Position numbers and translations under genes: made by a program. From positions 1-64,000 of the forward strand of contig JBIIHW010000022.1 of NCBI GenBank assembly GCA_044235425.1: DNA of 64,000 nt, in the 5' to 3' direction. Below the pieces are notes generated by a model, which saw only the letters and a list, made by a program, of their open reading frames with translations, ran no database searches and was not told the DNA's origin. Positions 1-8,417 of this stretch are shown here, piece after piece (the stretch's first letter is position 1; the number at the start of each line of letters is the position of its first letter). This DNA is from JBJSXJ01 sp044235425. GTDB lineage: Bacteria > Planctomycetota > Planctomycetia > Pirellulales > Pirellulaceae.

Positions 1-99
1 GGGTTCGGGGTTCGGGGTTCGGGGTTCGGGGTTCGGGGTTCGGGGTTCGGGGTTCGGGGTTCGGGGTTCGGGGTTCGGGGGGGGGCGGGGGTTCGGGAT
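1..99. repeat. GGGGTTC heptamer tandem array
   Basis: About eleven head-to-tail copies of a 7-base unit (GGGGTTC) fill the first 80 bases, and the array decays into a G-run to about 99. It may continue beyond the left edge of the window. A three-copy version of the same unit lies at 36868-36890. The unit length is not a multiple of three and no gene crosses it, so it is intergenic simple-sequence DNA. Confidence 0.95.
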
Positions 100-220
100 C
101 TTTCTTTTAAAAGCATTCTTTGCGCTTTGTTGAAACCATCGCATTCGATCGAATCTGATCATCCATGGTTTTATTCACCGAGATCATCGCTGCGCCTTAG
201 TGTCTCCGCGCGAAACAAAC

Positions 221-318
221 CCTTGTCCCCGTGCGCAACACCTTGTCCCCGTGCGCAACACCTTGTCCCCGTGCGCATCACCTCGTCCCCGTGCGCATCA
301 CCTCGTCCCCATGCGCAA
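221..318. repeat. 20-bp tandem repeat, five copies
   Basis: Five tandem copies of a 20-base unit of the form CCTTGTCCCCGTGCGCAACA run from 221 to about 318. The last three copies carry small changes (CTCG for CTTG, ATCA for AACA). The core GTCCCCGTGCGCA reappears at 58512-58546, far away and again between genes. All frames are readable through it, but the downstream gene has its own ribosome binding site at 387-394, so I treat the repeat as non-coding. Confidence 0.9.
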
Positions 319-399
319 CCGAGTTCGCCGCAAACAAAAAAAGTTCGTCTCCCCTGGTGGGCGAGTTTTTGCTATACGAGGGGGTCAAGGAGGAGTGTC

Positions 400-960
400 A
401 TGAATTCGATACTACTGGTGGGATTGCTGCTTGGTAGCGGGGTAGTTGTGGGAGTGTGGGTACAGCGACGACGGCGTGAGCGGGAGCGTCAACGGTGGTT
501 GGACGGTTTACCGGACCTGGTGGATCTGATTGTGATGTGTTTGGATGCGGGCTTGTCCTTTCCGCGGGCGTGGAGCCGCTGTGCCGCCGCAGTCGCTCGA
601 CGGACACCGTCCCTGGCCGCGTGTTTCGTGCTCGTGGAGCGGGAGATGGAGCTGGGAGAGACGCCGGCCCAAGCTCTGGAGAACCTCGCCGAGCGGCTTC
701 AGCTGGAGGAGTATCGCGAGTTCGCTCGATTGGTTGGCCACACTCAGCGGTACGGAGTGGGAGTGGCGGGCGCGTTGCGACAATTCGTGGAGACGCTGCG
801 GGAACGAGCCTTTCAGCGAGCGGAACGATACGCTCGCCAGGCCAATGTGCAGATGCTTTTTCCCACGATTCTTTGTCTCTTTCCGGCGATGCTGATGGTG
901 TTGCTAGGGCCGGCGGCGGTGCGCGTCTATGAAGTGATACGGCAGGCACGTGGTGGGTGA
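400..960 (+). CDS. Short type II secretion F-domain (TadC-like) protein
   Basis: 186 residues. A hydrophobic segment at about 3-20 is followed by a charged arginine-rich stretch, a T2SF-type helical domain (about 36-150) and a second hydrophobic segment near the C-terminus. The LPDLVDLIVMCLDAGLS-like stretch is typical of TadC/GspF inner-membrane platform proteins of Tad pilus and type II secretion machines. TadC proteins are usually near 300 residues, so this one lacks much of the N-terminal half. I chose ATG 400 because AAGGAGGA sits five bases upstream; the frame stays open to 127 through repeat DNA, which is unlikely to be translated. No other Tad gene is adjacent; a secretin lies at 50877. 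Whether it is functional or a remnant cannot be decided. Confidence 0.75.
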   Translation: MNSILLVGLLLGSGVVVGVWVQRRRRERERQRWLDGLPDLVDLIVMCLDAGLSFPRAWSRCAAAVARRTPSLAACFVLVEREMELGETPAQALENLAERLQLEEYREFARLVGHTQRYGVGVAGALRQFVETLRERAFQRAERYARQANVQMLFPTILCLFPAMLMVLLGPAAVRVYEVIRQARGG

Positions 961-1081
961 TGGTTAAGAATCCTGATGGGAATATTTGAAGAAACTAGGC
1001 AAACTGGGAGGCGGATGATAGGCTTGTCACGTCGGTTTGCGTCGTTGCGCAGGCCCACGACCACTCAGGAGCCATTTTCAC

Positions 1082-2158
1082 ATGTCAGGATCCAGATCCG
1101 AACAGGATACTCCCGCCTCGAACGTTGCCAATTCTGCCGCCATCGCAGCCCTCAAAAGTGCCCGCCAAAAAATTGTTGATCAGTTATCACAAGTGATCGT
1201 TGGTCAGCAGCATGTGATTGATGAGCTCTTGATTGCGCTTTTCAGCCGCGGACACTGCTTGCTGGAGGGCGTGCCGGGTTTAGCGAAAACGCTGATGATC
1301 AGCACGCTGGCCCGCACGTTGAACCTGACCTTTAGCCGTATTCAGTTCACGCCGGACTTGATGCCTGCCGACATCACGGGCACGGAAATTATTGAAGAGA
1401 ACAAAACGACGGGAGCTCGTGAGCGGCGGTTCTTGGAAGGCCCGGTTTTCTCTCATGTTCTACTGGCGGACGAAATCAATCGTACGCCGCCGAAGACGCA
1501 AGCGGCGCTGTTGGAGGCGATGCAAGAACGCCAGGTGACGGTGGGGCGTGTTCGTCATCCACTCACCGACCCCTTCTTTGTGCTTGCCACGCAAAACCCC
1601 ATTGAACAAGAAGGCACCTATCCGCTGCCGGAAGCTCAGCAAGACCGCTTCATGTTCAAAGTGTTTGTGAACTACCCCAGTTTCAATGAGGAGTTCGAGG
1701 TTGCGCGGCGCACCACGAGTGTGCAGGCCGACAAGATTCAGCCGGTGCTCACCGGACCCGAGATTCAGGAGCTGCAGCGCATTGTGCGTGAGGTGCCGGT
1801 GACGGACCATGTGATTCGCTATGCGCTGTCTCTCGTACGACAAACTCGCGTGAATCAGCCGGGCATTCCCGATTTTGTGCGTGACATGGTGAACTGGGGT
1901 GCGGGACCGCGAGCTGTTCAGTTTTTGATCCTGGGTGGTAAAGCGCGGGCGCTTCTCAACGGTCGCACGCATGTGTCGACGGAAGACATTCAGGCCTTAG
2001 CCAAGCCGGTGCTACGCCATCGCTTGGTGGTAAATTTTGCGGCGGAAAGCGAAGGCGTCACCACGGATGACGTGATTGATCGTCTGGTAGCCAACACTCC
2101 TACGAAGGAAGATGAGTTGACGAACGATGCCCGATTCCAAAAGATTTTTGCATCCTGA
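1082..2158 (+). CDS. MoxR-family AAA+ ATPase
   Basis: 358 residues. Walker A is GVPGLAKT (63-70), Walker B is VLLADE (about 126-131), followed by the INRTPPKTQAALLEAMQE signature and a sensor-type ATQNP motif (about 165-169) typical of MoxR ATPases. The C-terminal lid helices are present. MoxR proteins act as chaperone-like ATPases that activate or assemble vWA-domain partners, and here the next genes encode exactly those partners. ATG 1082 is preferred over upstream in-frame starts because AGGAG lies ten bases before it. The end overlaps the next gene by 32 bases, so translation is probably coupled. It heads the operon that runs to 20463. Confidence 0.95.
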   Translation: MSGSRSEQDTPASNVANSAAIAALKSARQKIVDQLSQVIVGQQHVIDELLIALFSRGHCLLEGVPGLAKTLMISTLARTLNLTFSRIQFTPDLMPADITGTEIIEENKTTGARERRFLEGPVFSHVLLADEINRTPPKTQAALLEAMQERQVTVGRVRHPLTDPFFVLATQNPIEQEGTYPLPEAQQDRFMFKVFVNYPSFNEEFEVARRTTSVQADKIQPVLTGPEIQELQRIVREVPVTDHVIRYALSLVRQTRVNQPGIPDFVRDMVNWGAGPRAVQFLILGGKARALLNGRTHVSTEDIQALAKPVLRHRLVVNFAAESEGVTTDDVIDRLVANTPTKEDELTNDARFQKIFAS

Positions 2159-3026
2159 GACGATCAAGCGGATCTCTCGGCTGGAATTACGGGCTCGACA
2201 TGTCGTGGAGGGTTTGCTTTCCGGCATGCATCGCAGCCCGTACTTCGGACAGTCGGTGGAGTTTCTGCAGCATCGTGAATATGTGGCGGGTGATGATCTG
2301 CGGCACGTCGACTGGAAAGTCTGGGCGCGCCAGGATCGGCTCTACGTCAAGCAGTTCGAAGAGGAAACGAATCTGCGCTGCATGTTGCTGGTCGATGTGT
2401 CGAACAGCATGCGGTATGGTCGCGGAGCGATGAACAAGTATGAATATGCCTGCACGGTTGCGTCGTGCCTGGCGTATCTTGTCTTGCGTCAGCAGGATTC
2501 CGTGGGCTGTGCCGCATTCGACGAAACGATCCGCCGTTCCACTCAACTGCTCACCAAACGCACGCATTTGCTGTCGATCATCGAGGCGCTGAATGTCAGT
2601 GAGCCGCGCGACAAGTCGGACATATATAAGGTCTTTCATCAGATCGCCGAGAACTACACTCGCCGCGGCATGATGATTGTAGTATCCGATTTGCTGTCGG
2701 ACCCCGAGTCGTTACTTAAGGGACTGAAGTTATTGCGGCAGCGCGGACACGATGTCATGGTGCTGCACATCTTGGACGACGACGAATTGGATTTCAATTT
2801 TTCGGGTCCGATGCGTTTTGAAGGCTTGGAGAGCGTCGACTTTTTGAACTGTAATCCACGAGCCTTGCGCGAGGGCTACCTGGAAGCGTTAGGCGAGTTC
2901 TTGGATACGGTACGTCGCAATTGTGCTCGTAATACGATCGATTATTCCTTGATCCGCACCAGCGATCCGCTGGATGCGGCCTTGGCCAGTTTCCTCAGCC
3001 GTCGTCTGGCGACGCGCCGCAAATAG
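2127..3026 (+). CDS. DUF58 / vWA-like protein
   Basis: 299 residues. The hallmark DUF58 segment (EYVAGDDLRHVDWKVWAR, about 51-68) is followed by a vWA-like fold with a MIDAS-type DVSNS (90-94). It lacks membrane segments and a signal peptide, so it should be cytoplasmic. DUF58 proteins are routine partners of MoxR ATPases in envelope and stress-related operons; the precise role is unknown. The start lies inside moxR (32-base overlap). The downstream gap of 39 bases keeps it in the same operon. Length is ordinary for the family. Confidence 0.93.
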   Translation: MPDSKRFLHPETIKRISRLELRARHVVEGLLSGMHRSPYFGQSVEFLQHREYVAGDDLRHVDWKVWARQDRLYVKQFEEETNLRCMLLVDVSNSMRYGRGAMNKYEYACTVASCLAYLVLRQQDSVGCAAFDETIRRSTQLLTKRTHLLSIIEALNVSEPRDKSDIYKVFHQIAENYTRRGMMIVVSDLLSDPESLLKGLKLLRQRGHDVMVLHILDDDELDFNFSGPMRFEGLESVDFLNCNPRALREGYLEALGEFLDTVRRNCARNTIDYSLIRTSDPLDAALASFLSRRLATRRK

Positions 3027-3065
3027 CGGCGTTCGCGAGTCGGTAAGAGAGTCACCGAAGTAATC

Positions 3066-5480
3066 ATGCAATTTGTTCATCCCATCCTTACTTGGGGCTT
3101 CCTGTTGGCATTGGTGCCGCTGTTGATCCATTTGATCAACATGATGAGGCATCAGCGTGTACAATGGGCGGCGATGGATTTTCTGCTCCGTAGCTACAAG
3201 AAACATCGTAAATGGATTTGGCTCAAACAGCTGATCCTGCTGGCCGCTCGCGTACTCGCCGTCCTCCTGATCGTGGCGATGCTCGCTCAGTGGGTTACGC
3301 GCCAACAATGGCTCAACCTGTTCGGTGGCCAGTCGACTCACCATTATGTCCTGGTTGATGACAGTTACTCGATGTCGGACCGACTCGGCGCCGCCTCGGC
3401 CTTCGATCAGGCTCGACAGGTTGTCTCCCGAATTGCGGCTCGAGCGACGGAAGCCGAGACAGGGCAGAAATTAACGCTGATCCGCTTCTCGCAAGCGGCC
3501 TCCACCGCCAAACAAGGGACGGATGCGGCTGGTCGAGCGGCTCAAATTGCGGACTTCAATGCCGCGACGGTGGATTCTGATTTCGAAGTGCAGTTGGAAC
3601 AGCGTCGTGGAAGTTTTGATGTGAGCCAGTTATCCGTGGGGCCGCGACCAGCGCTTGACCTCGTGCGTCAGCTCATCGATGCCGGCTCCAAGGAGAGTGC
3701 CATCGTCTATATCGTGTCGGACTTCCGTACGAAAGACTGGGACCGTCCGACGGAGGCACGCGAGACGCTCCAGCAGATGCAGCGTGCGGGAGCGACCGTG
3801 CAACTGGTCAACTGCGCCAAGATCGCCCAGGGCAATCTCGCGGTGCTCGACATTGAGCCGGCGGACGAGACGCGAGCGGCAGGTGTGCCGCTATTTGTAA
3901 ATGTCACGATCAAGAATTACGGTACAGCCGCCGTCAAAAAAGTGCCGCTCAAAATTCGCACGACCTATTTTGCACCGGAGGATGCGGCGGCTGGTCCTTC
4001 CGAGCGAGCGGTGGGAACGGTCGACGAGTTGCCGACCTTTATTGTAGATGAGATCCAGGGCGGTGAAACGATTACGCGTCGAGTGCAAGTTTATTTTCCG
4101 AAGCCGGGACAGCACGTGGTGGAAGCCGCTCTGCCCGACGATGTGGTGAATGCCGACAATCGTCGCTGGTGCGTCGTGGATTTTCCAGAGAGCGAGCCGG
4201 TGTTGATCGTCGATGGTTCAGATGACCAGCAGAATGCATACTACTTGACGGCTGTTTTCCAGCCGGGGCAACGAGCGCGAACTGGAGTGCAGCCGACGGT
4301 GCAGAAAGCGGCTTACCTGCGCGACGCGACGCTGGAGGAACTGAACACCTACCGCGTGATTTACCTGCTCGATATCGGCCGGCTAGACGATCGAGCGATC
4401 GCGAATCTGGAGGCCTTTGTTAAACGTGGTGGCGGTTTGGCATGGTTCGTGGGAGACAACACCGCTGTCGCTCAAATCAACGAAAAAATGTATCGAGCGG
4501 GCGAGGGATTTTTTCCGGCGGAACTGGATCGAGCGGACTTGTTGGCCGCACCGCTCACGGAGGACATGGCGGATCTCGAGGTGAATGATCACCCCGTGTT
4601 CAATGTTTTCCTGGGTGAACGAAATTCCTTCATTCGCTTGGTAACGATCGAAAAATTTCACAAAGTCAAAGAGGGCTGGACGCCACCTGCCGCTTCGACG
4701 ATTCAAGTGGCCGCTCGCCTGCGTAGTCGTGATCCACTGGTGATCAGTCGCACGTATGGGGAGGGGCGCGTGATGGCGTTTCTCACGTCGCTGGCGCCGG
4801 ACTGGAACAATTGGGCTGCCGATCCGAGCTTTATCGTCATGCTGCTGCGGTTGCAATCGCATCTGGCCGGGGCGCGGCGACTGGCCGATGAGCGGCTAGT
4901 GGGGGAACCGATTGAATTGACGTTGCCGGCCGAGAAGTATCGGCCAGCGGTTTCGTTCTTAGCCCCTGGCGCCAAACCTGGCACACGGCTGTTGATCGAA
5001 GAGCAGGCAGCCACGTTGCCGAATGACAGTCAGCGACTGCGAGCGCTGTTGGGACCGGGGCGAGATGGCTTGGCCGCCACGGCCACTCAGCGAGGCGGTT
5101 TGTTTGAAGCTTGGTCGCAAACGCTGGTGGGGGCCTATGAACCGCGCCGCTATGCTCTCAATGTCGATCCTGCCGAGAGCGATTTGGCACAAGTGGAAGA
5201 GCAGCAGTTGCTGAACAATTTATCGCCCGTGCGTGCGACCTATCATTTAGCGGAGCAGTTTGAAGTCGACGCTCGAGATCAAAGCGGCTTCAATCGCAGT
5301 ATCCTGCTGATGTGGTTCTTGATCGCTCTGCTGATCGCCGAGCAGTTCCTGTCTTATTTATTGGGGTATCATCCGGTTGCTGCGGCCGCTGGTGCAGGAG
5401 GCGCGGCTAGTGTCGCGGCCGCTCGCGCCCTGGCGCGCCGCGCGACGGCGGTACCCGCGAATCGATCCTCCAGCGCCTGA
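3066..5480 (+). CDS. BatA-like membrane protein with vWA domain
   Basis: 804 residues. The N-terminal 80 residues form the double-transmembrane BatA_N-type module (helices about 8-25 and 56-76). A vWA domain follows with MIDAS residues D98, S100 and S102 (DDSYS). The middle holds CARDB-like beta domains that handle exported adhesin-type folds, then a glutamine-amidotransferase-like segment around the GGGLAWFVGDN stretch. A last membrane helix lies near 745-770, with an Ala/Arg-rich cytoplasmic tail. It is a plausible client of the MoxR/DUF58 pair, acting in the cytoplasmic membrane with most of the chain outside. Family function is not established. It is much longer than classical BatA (about 330 residues), as is common in planctomycetes. 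Confidence 0.88.
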   Translation: MQFVHPILTWGFLLALVPLLIHLINMMRHQRVQWAAMDFLLRSYKKHRKWIWLKQLILLAARVLAVLLIVAMLAQWVTRQQWLNLFGGQSTHHYVLVDDSYSMSDRLGAASAFDQARQVVSRIAARATEAETGQKLTLIRFSQAASTAKQGTDAAGRAAQIADFNAATVDSDFEVQLEQRRGSFDVSQLSVGPRPALDLVRQLIDAGSKESAIVYIVSDFRTKDWDRPTEARETLQQMQRAGATVQLVNCAKIAQGNLAVLDIEPADETRAAGVPLFVNVTIKNYGTAAVKKVPLKIRTTYFAPEDAAAGPSERAVGTVDELPTFIVDEIQGGETITRRVQVYFPKPGQHVVEAALPDDVVNADNRRWCVVDFPESEPVLIVDGSDDQQNAYYLTAVFQPGQRARTGVQPTVQKAAYLRDATLEELNTYRVIYLLDIGRLDDRAIANLEAFVKRGGGLAWFVGDNTAVAQINEKMYRAGEGFFPAELDRADLLAAPLTEDMADLEVNDHPVFNVFLGERNSFIRLVTIEKFHKVKEGWTPPAASTIQVAARLRSRDPLVISRTYGEGRVMAFLTSLAPDWNNWAADPSFIVMLLRLQSHLAGARRLADERLVGEPIELTLPAEKYRPAVSFLAPGAKPGTRLLIEEQAATLPNDSQRLRALLGPGRDGLAATATQRGGLFEAWSQTLVGAYEPRRYALNVDPAESDLAQVEEQQLLNNLSPVRATYHLAEQFEVDARDQSGFNRSILLMWFLIALLIAEQFLSYLLGYHPVAAAAGAGGAASVAAARALARRATAVPANRSSSA

Positions 5481-5527
5481 TGGTATGGTTCTCCGTTTCC
5501 TCCCACCTTTGTAACCCTTAAAATTGC

Positions 5528-8353
5528 ATGCCGATGATGCCCAGCTTACTGATCGCCGCAGCGTCCGGCACCTACCATCAACTGGCGCGCCTGCAATCCA
5601 TGACACAGTGGTGGCAATGGCTGCTGCTGGTGGTCGTCGTGATCGCTGTGGCGGCTTACGTTGTGGTGATGTACCGCAAGGATGCCGTGGAACTGCGTCC
5701 TGGAATTGCCGCTGCCCTCCTCGTGCTGCGACTGACAGCGTTCCTGGGAATTCTATTTTTCTTCTTTGATTTAGAGCGGCGGACGGAGCGTCGAGTGGTC
5801 AAGGATTCGCGCCTGCTCTTGCTGGTCGATACAAGTCAAAGCATGGGGCTGCCGAATCAGCCACGAGCAGGTGCGGCGGGACCCAGTCGCATCGACGAAG
5901 TGGTGCGGGAGCTGAGTCAGGGGGAACTTCTGCAGCAGTTTCGCAAGCTACATGAAGTAGTGGTCTATCATTTTGATCAGCAAGCGCGTCCGGCCGAGAT
6001 CGCCACATTTCCGAAGCTGGTCACCACCGGCAATCAAACCACAGCTGATCGCGATGAAGCAGAGGCACTTCAGGGCCGCTCGGCCGCACGTCTGCTGGCC
6101 TACGTCGCCGCCGGTCTATTCGCCGTGTCGTTGATCTCGGGAGCGTTGGCGTGGCTGGGACTTGGTCGTTCGCGTGAAGGCGAGAACAGTTCCTGGACTG
6201 CGTTGGCCGGAGCAGTAACGCTCATCGCCGCTCTCATCGTACTCGGTGTGGCTTTACTGCGCAGTCCGCAGCTCGATTTGCTTGCGGCGATCGGTTGGCG
6301 GCAACCGGCTACCGACAGCAGCGGAACGGATGCGGGGCGGTCCGGCACCGGGAACACCGGCGATCCGGCGGCTGCCAATTCGGCTGCTGGTTCCAGTGGA
6401 ACGGCGGGAGTGGTGCCGCAAGTTGACTGGCGTGCGGAACTGTTGCCGCGGGGTACCGAGACGCATCTGGGTGATGCGGTTGATTTTTTAGTGAACAAAG
6501 AACGGGGCGGACCGGTAGCCGGCATTGTGCTGATGACCGACGGAGTTGCCAGTCGCACCGATTTGCCGTACGAGTCTGCAGCTGCCACGGCGCAAGATGC
6601 TGGCATCCCGATTTTTGCCGTGGGACTGGGTTCGGACCAGCGACCGCTCAACGTACGCGTGGTGGACCTCGAAGCACCGCAGCGGGTCTATCCCGGCGAC
6701 AAATTCACTTTGACCGGGCTCCTGCAAGGGTTTGGCGTTGAGAACCGTTCGGTGAAGGTGGAACTGTTGTCGTCCAGTAGCGCTGCAGATGCCAGCGCAC
6801 CGGCGACGGTGGAAGAGGAACGACGCGTGCAACTGGGGCGAGATGGCGACATTTTGCCCTTGAAGTTCGAAGCAACTCCCAATCAGCCGGGACAGATCAC
6901 GTACAAGCTGCGCGTGAGTTTGGCCGAGCCTGACGCCGATCCCAAGGACAACGAGAAGGTCGCTCGCGTGCAGGTGGTGGAGCGTAAGAATCGAGTGCTG
7001 CTGATTGCGGGCGGTCCGTCGCGTGAATATCAGTTTCTCAAAAACTTGCTCTATCGCGACAAAGACACGACGCTGGATGTGTGGTTGCAGTCAGGCGTGG
7101 AAGGCATTTCGCAGGAGGCACATGACCTGCTGTTCGATTTCCCCGAGACGGCCGACGAGTTATTTGACTATGACGCCATCATCGCATTTGATCCGGATTG
7201 GGAAGCGTTCGACGAGGACCAGGTGAAGTTGCTCGAGCGCTGGGTGGCCGAGGAGGCGGGTGGCCTGATGGTTGTTGCCGGTCCCGTCTTCACACCTCAG
7301 TGGAGTGCTCGCCGGCCGGGCGATGTCGTCGCGGATACAATCAAAGGACTCTATCCTGTGGCGTTCTTCTACCAAGGCGCCGCGACCTTAAGCTTGGGAC
7401 GTTTCGGGGGCGACAAGCCCTGGCCCCTGCAATTCACTCGCGATGGTCTGGATTCGGAGTTTCTCTGGCTGGGTGAAAGTGCGAGCGATAGCGAGCAGGC
7501 GTGGGGGCAGTTTGAAGGCGTATTCGGATATTACGCGGTGAAAGATCCCAAACCCGGTGCCCGTATTTATGCTCGGTTCGGTGATCCTGACACCGCGATT
7601 GATGGCACGTTGCCCATTTATCTCGCCGGTCATTTTTACGGAGCGGGGCGAGTGTTCTTTCAGGCCAGCGGCGAGATGTGGCGTGTCCGAGCGGTGGATG
7701 ACAACTACTTCGACCAGTACTACACCAAACTGGTGCGCTGGGTCTCTCAAGGCCGATTGTCGCGAGATTCGCGCCGCGGTGTCCTGATGGTGGACAAGGA
7801 TCGAGCGTTGATGGGGGATCAGGTGGCGATGCGTGCGATTCTCAAGGACGCACAGCTGCGTCCTCTGACGGTCGATGAGGTGCCCGCCATTCTCGTCTCG
7901 CCGGATGGCAAGCGTTCCCCCATCAAGCTCGCCAAAATGAAAGATGCCACTCGTGAAGGCATGTACTCGGGGGAGTTTATCACGTTGCTGGAGGGTGATT
8001 ATCGTCTCGAGCTGAAGCCGCCGGGCGGTGGGGATGACGACTTGCTGGTGCGAGAGGTGCGTGTACGAGTGCCGGCGGTGGAGATTGAAAAGCCAGAACG
8101 CAATGATCCCCTGCTGCGTGATTTAGCCGAGAAGACGGGCGGTGAATACTTCGTGGGCTTCGATGCTGCGAATAACCGTTCAGGGGAGGGCCGATCGCTC
8201 AGTCAGGCGGTCGAGCCGCAAGATCAAGTGACCTTTTTGCCCGGCACCCCGGATCGCCGTTTTGAACGAGCGCTTATGGGTTGGCTGATGGCACTGTTGT
8301 GTGGAGTTTTATCTTTGGAGTGGCTGATCCGACGACTGAGTCGCTTGGCATAG
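5528..8353 (+). CDS. Large membrane vWA protein, vWA interrupted by helices
   Basis: 941 residues. Two helices (31-50 and 61-80) precede a vWA domain with MIDAS DTSQS (101-105). The domain is interrupted by a second helix pair (about 188-210 and 224-245) and a Gly/Ser/Thr-rich linker, then resumes with the threonine-bearing GTETHLGDAV stretch (309-318) and VLMTDG (about 334-339). A class-I-amidotransferase-like segment (about 490-620) and C-terminal beta domains follow, with a last helix near 915-935. It resembles the 3066 product in plan and is probably its partner or paralogue. The function is unknown; a scaffold in a MoxR-dependent envelope complex is the inference. It starts 47 bases after the preceding gene. 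Confidence 0.86.
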   Translation: MPMMPSLLIAAASGTYHQLARLQSMTQWWQWLLLVVVVIAVAAYVVVMYRKDAVELRPGIAAALLVLRLTAFLGILFFFFDLERRTERRVVKDSRLLLLVDTSQSMGLPNQPRAGAAGPSRIDEVVRELSQGELLQQFRKLHEVVVYHFDQQARPAEIATFPKLVTTGNQTTADRDEAEALQGRSAARLLAYVAAGLFAVSLISGALAWLGLGRSREGENSSWTALAGAVTLIAALIVLGVALLRSPQLDLLAAIGWRQPATDSSGTDAGRSGTGNTGDPAAANSAAGSSGTAGVVPQVDWRAELLPRGTETHLGDAVDFLVNKERGGPVAGIVLMTDGVASRTDLPYESAAATAQDAGIPIFAVGLGSDQRPLNVRVVDLEAPQRVYPGDKFTLTGLLQGFGVENRSVKVELLSSSSAADASAPATVEEERRVQLGRDGDILPLKFEATPNQPGQITYKLRVSLAEPDADPKDNEKVARVQVVERKNRVLLIAGGPSREYQFLKNLLYRDKDTTLDVWLQSGVEGISQEAHDLLFDFPETADELFDYDAIIAFDPDWEAFDEDQVKLLERWVAEEAGGLMVVAGPVFTPQWSARRPGDVVADTIKGLYPVAFFYQGAATLSLGRFGGDKPWPLQFTRDGLDSEFLWLGESASDSEQAWGQFEGVFGYYAVKDPKPGARIYARFGDPDTAIDGTLPIYLAGHFYGAGRVFFQASGEMWRVRAVDDNYFDQYYTKLVRWVSQGRLSRDSRRGVLMVDKDRALMGDQVAMRAILKDAQLRPLTVDEVPAILVSPDGKRSPIKLAKMKDATREGMYSGEFITLLEGDYRLELKPPGGGDDDLLVREVRVRVPAVEIEKPERNDPLLRDLAEKTGGEYFVGFDAANNRSGEGRSLSQAVEPQDQVTFLPGTPDRRFERALMGWLMALLCGVLSLEWLIRRLSRLA

Positions 8354-8417
8354 CCGCAACGACGACCAAATACGATCCGCTCCGCTCACTTGGGCCGGTG
8401 CGGGAGATGATGGAACC

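Noticed and set aside
127..399. N-terminal extension of the TadC-like gene
   Set aside because: It reads through the 20-base tandem repeat. A strong ribosome site at 387-394 places the start at 400.
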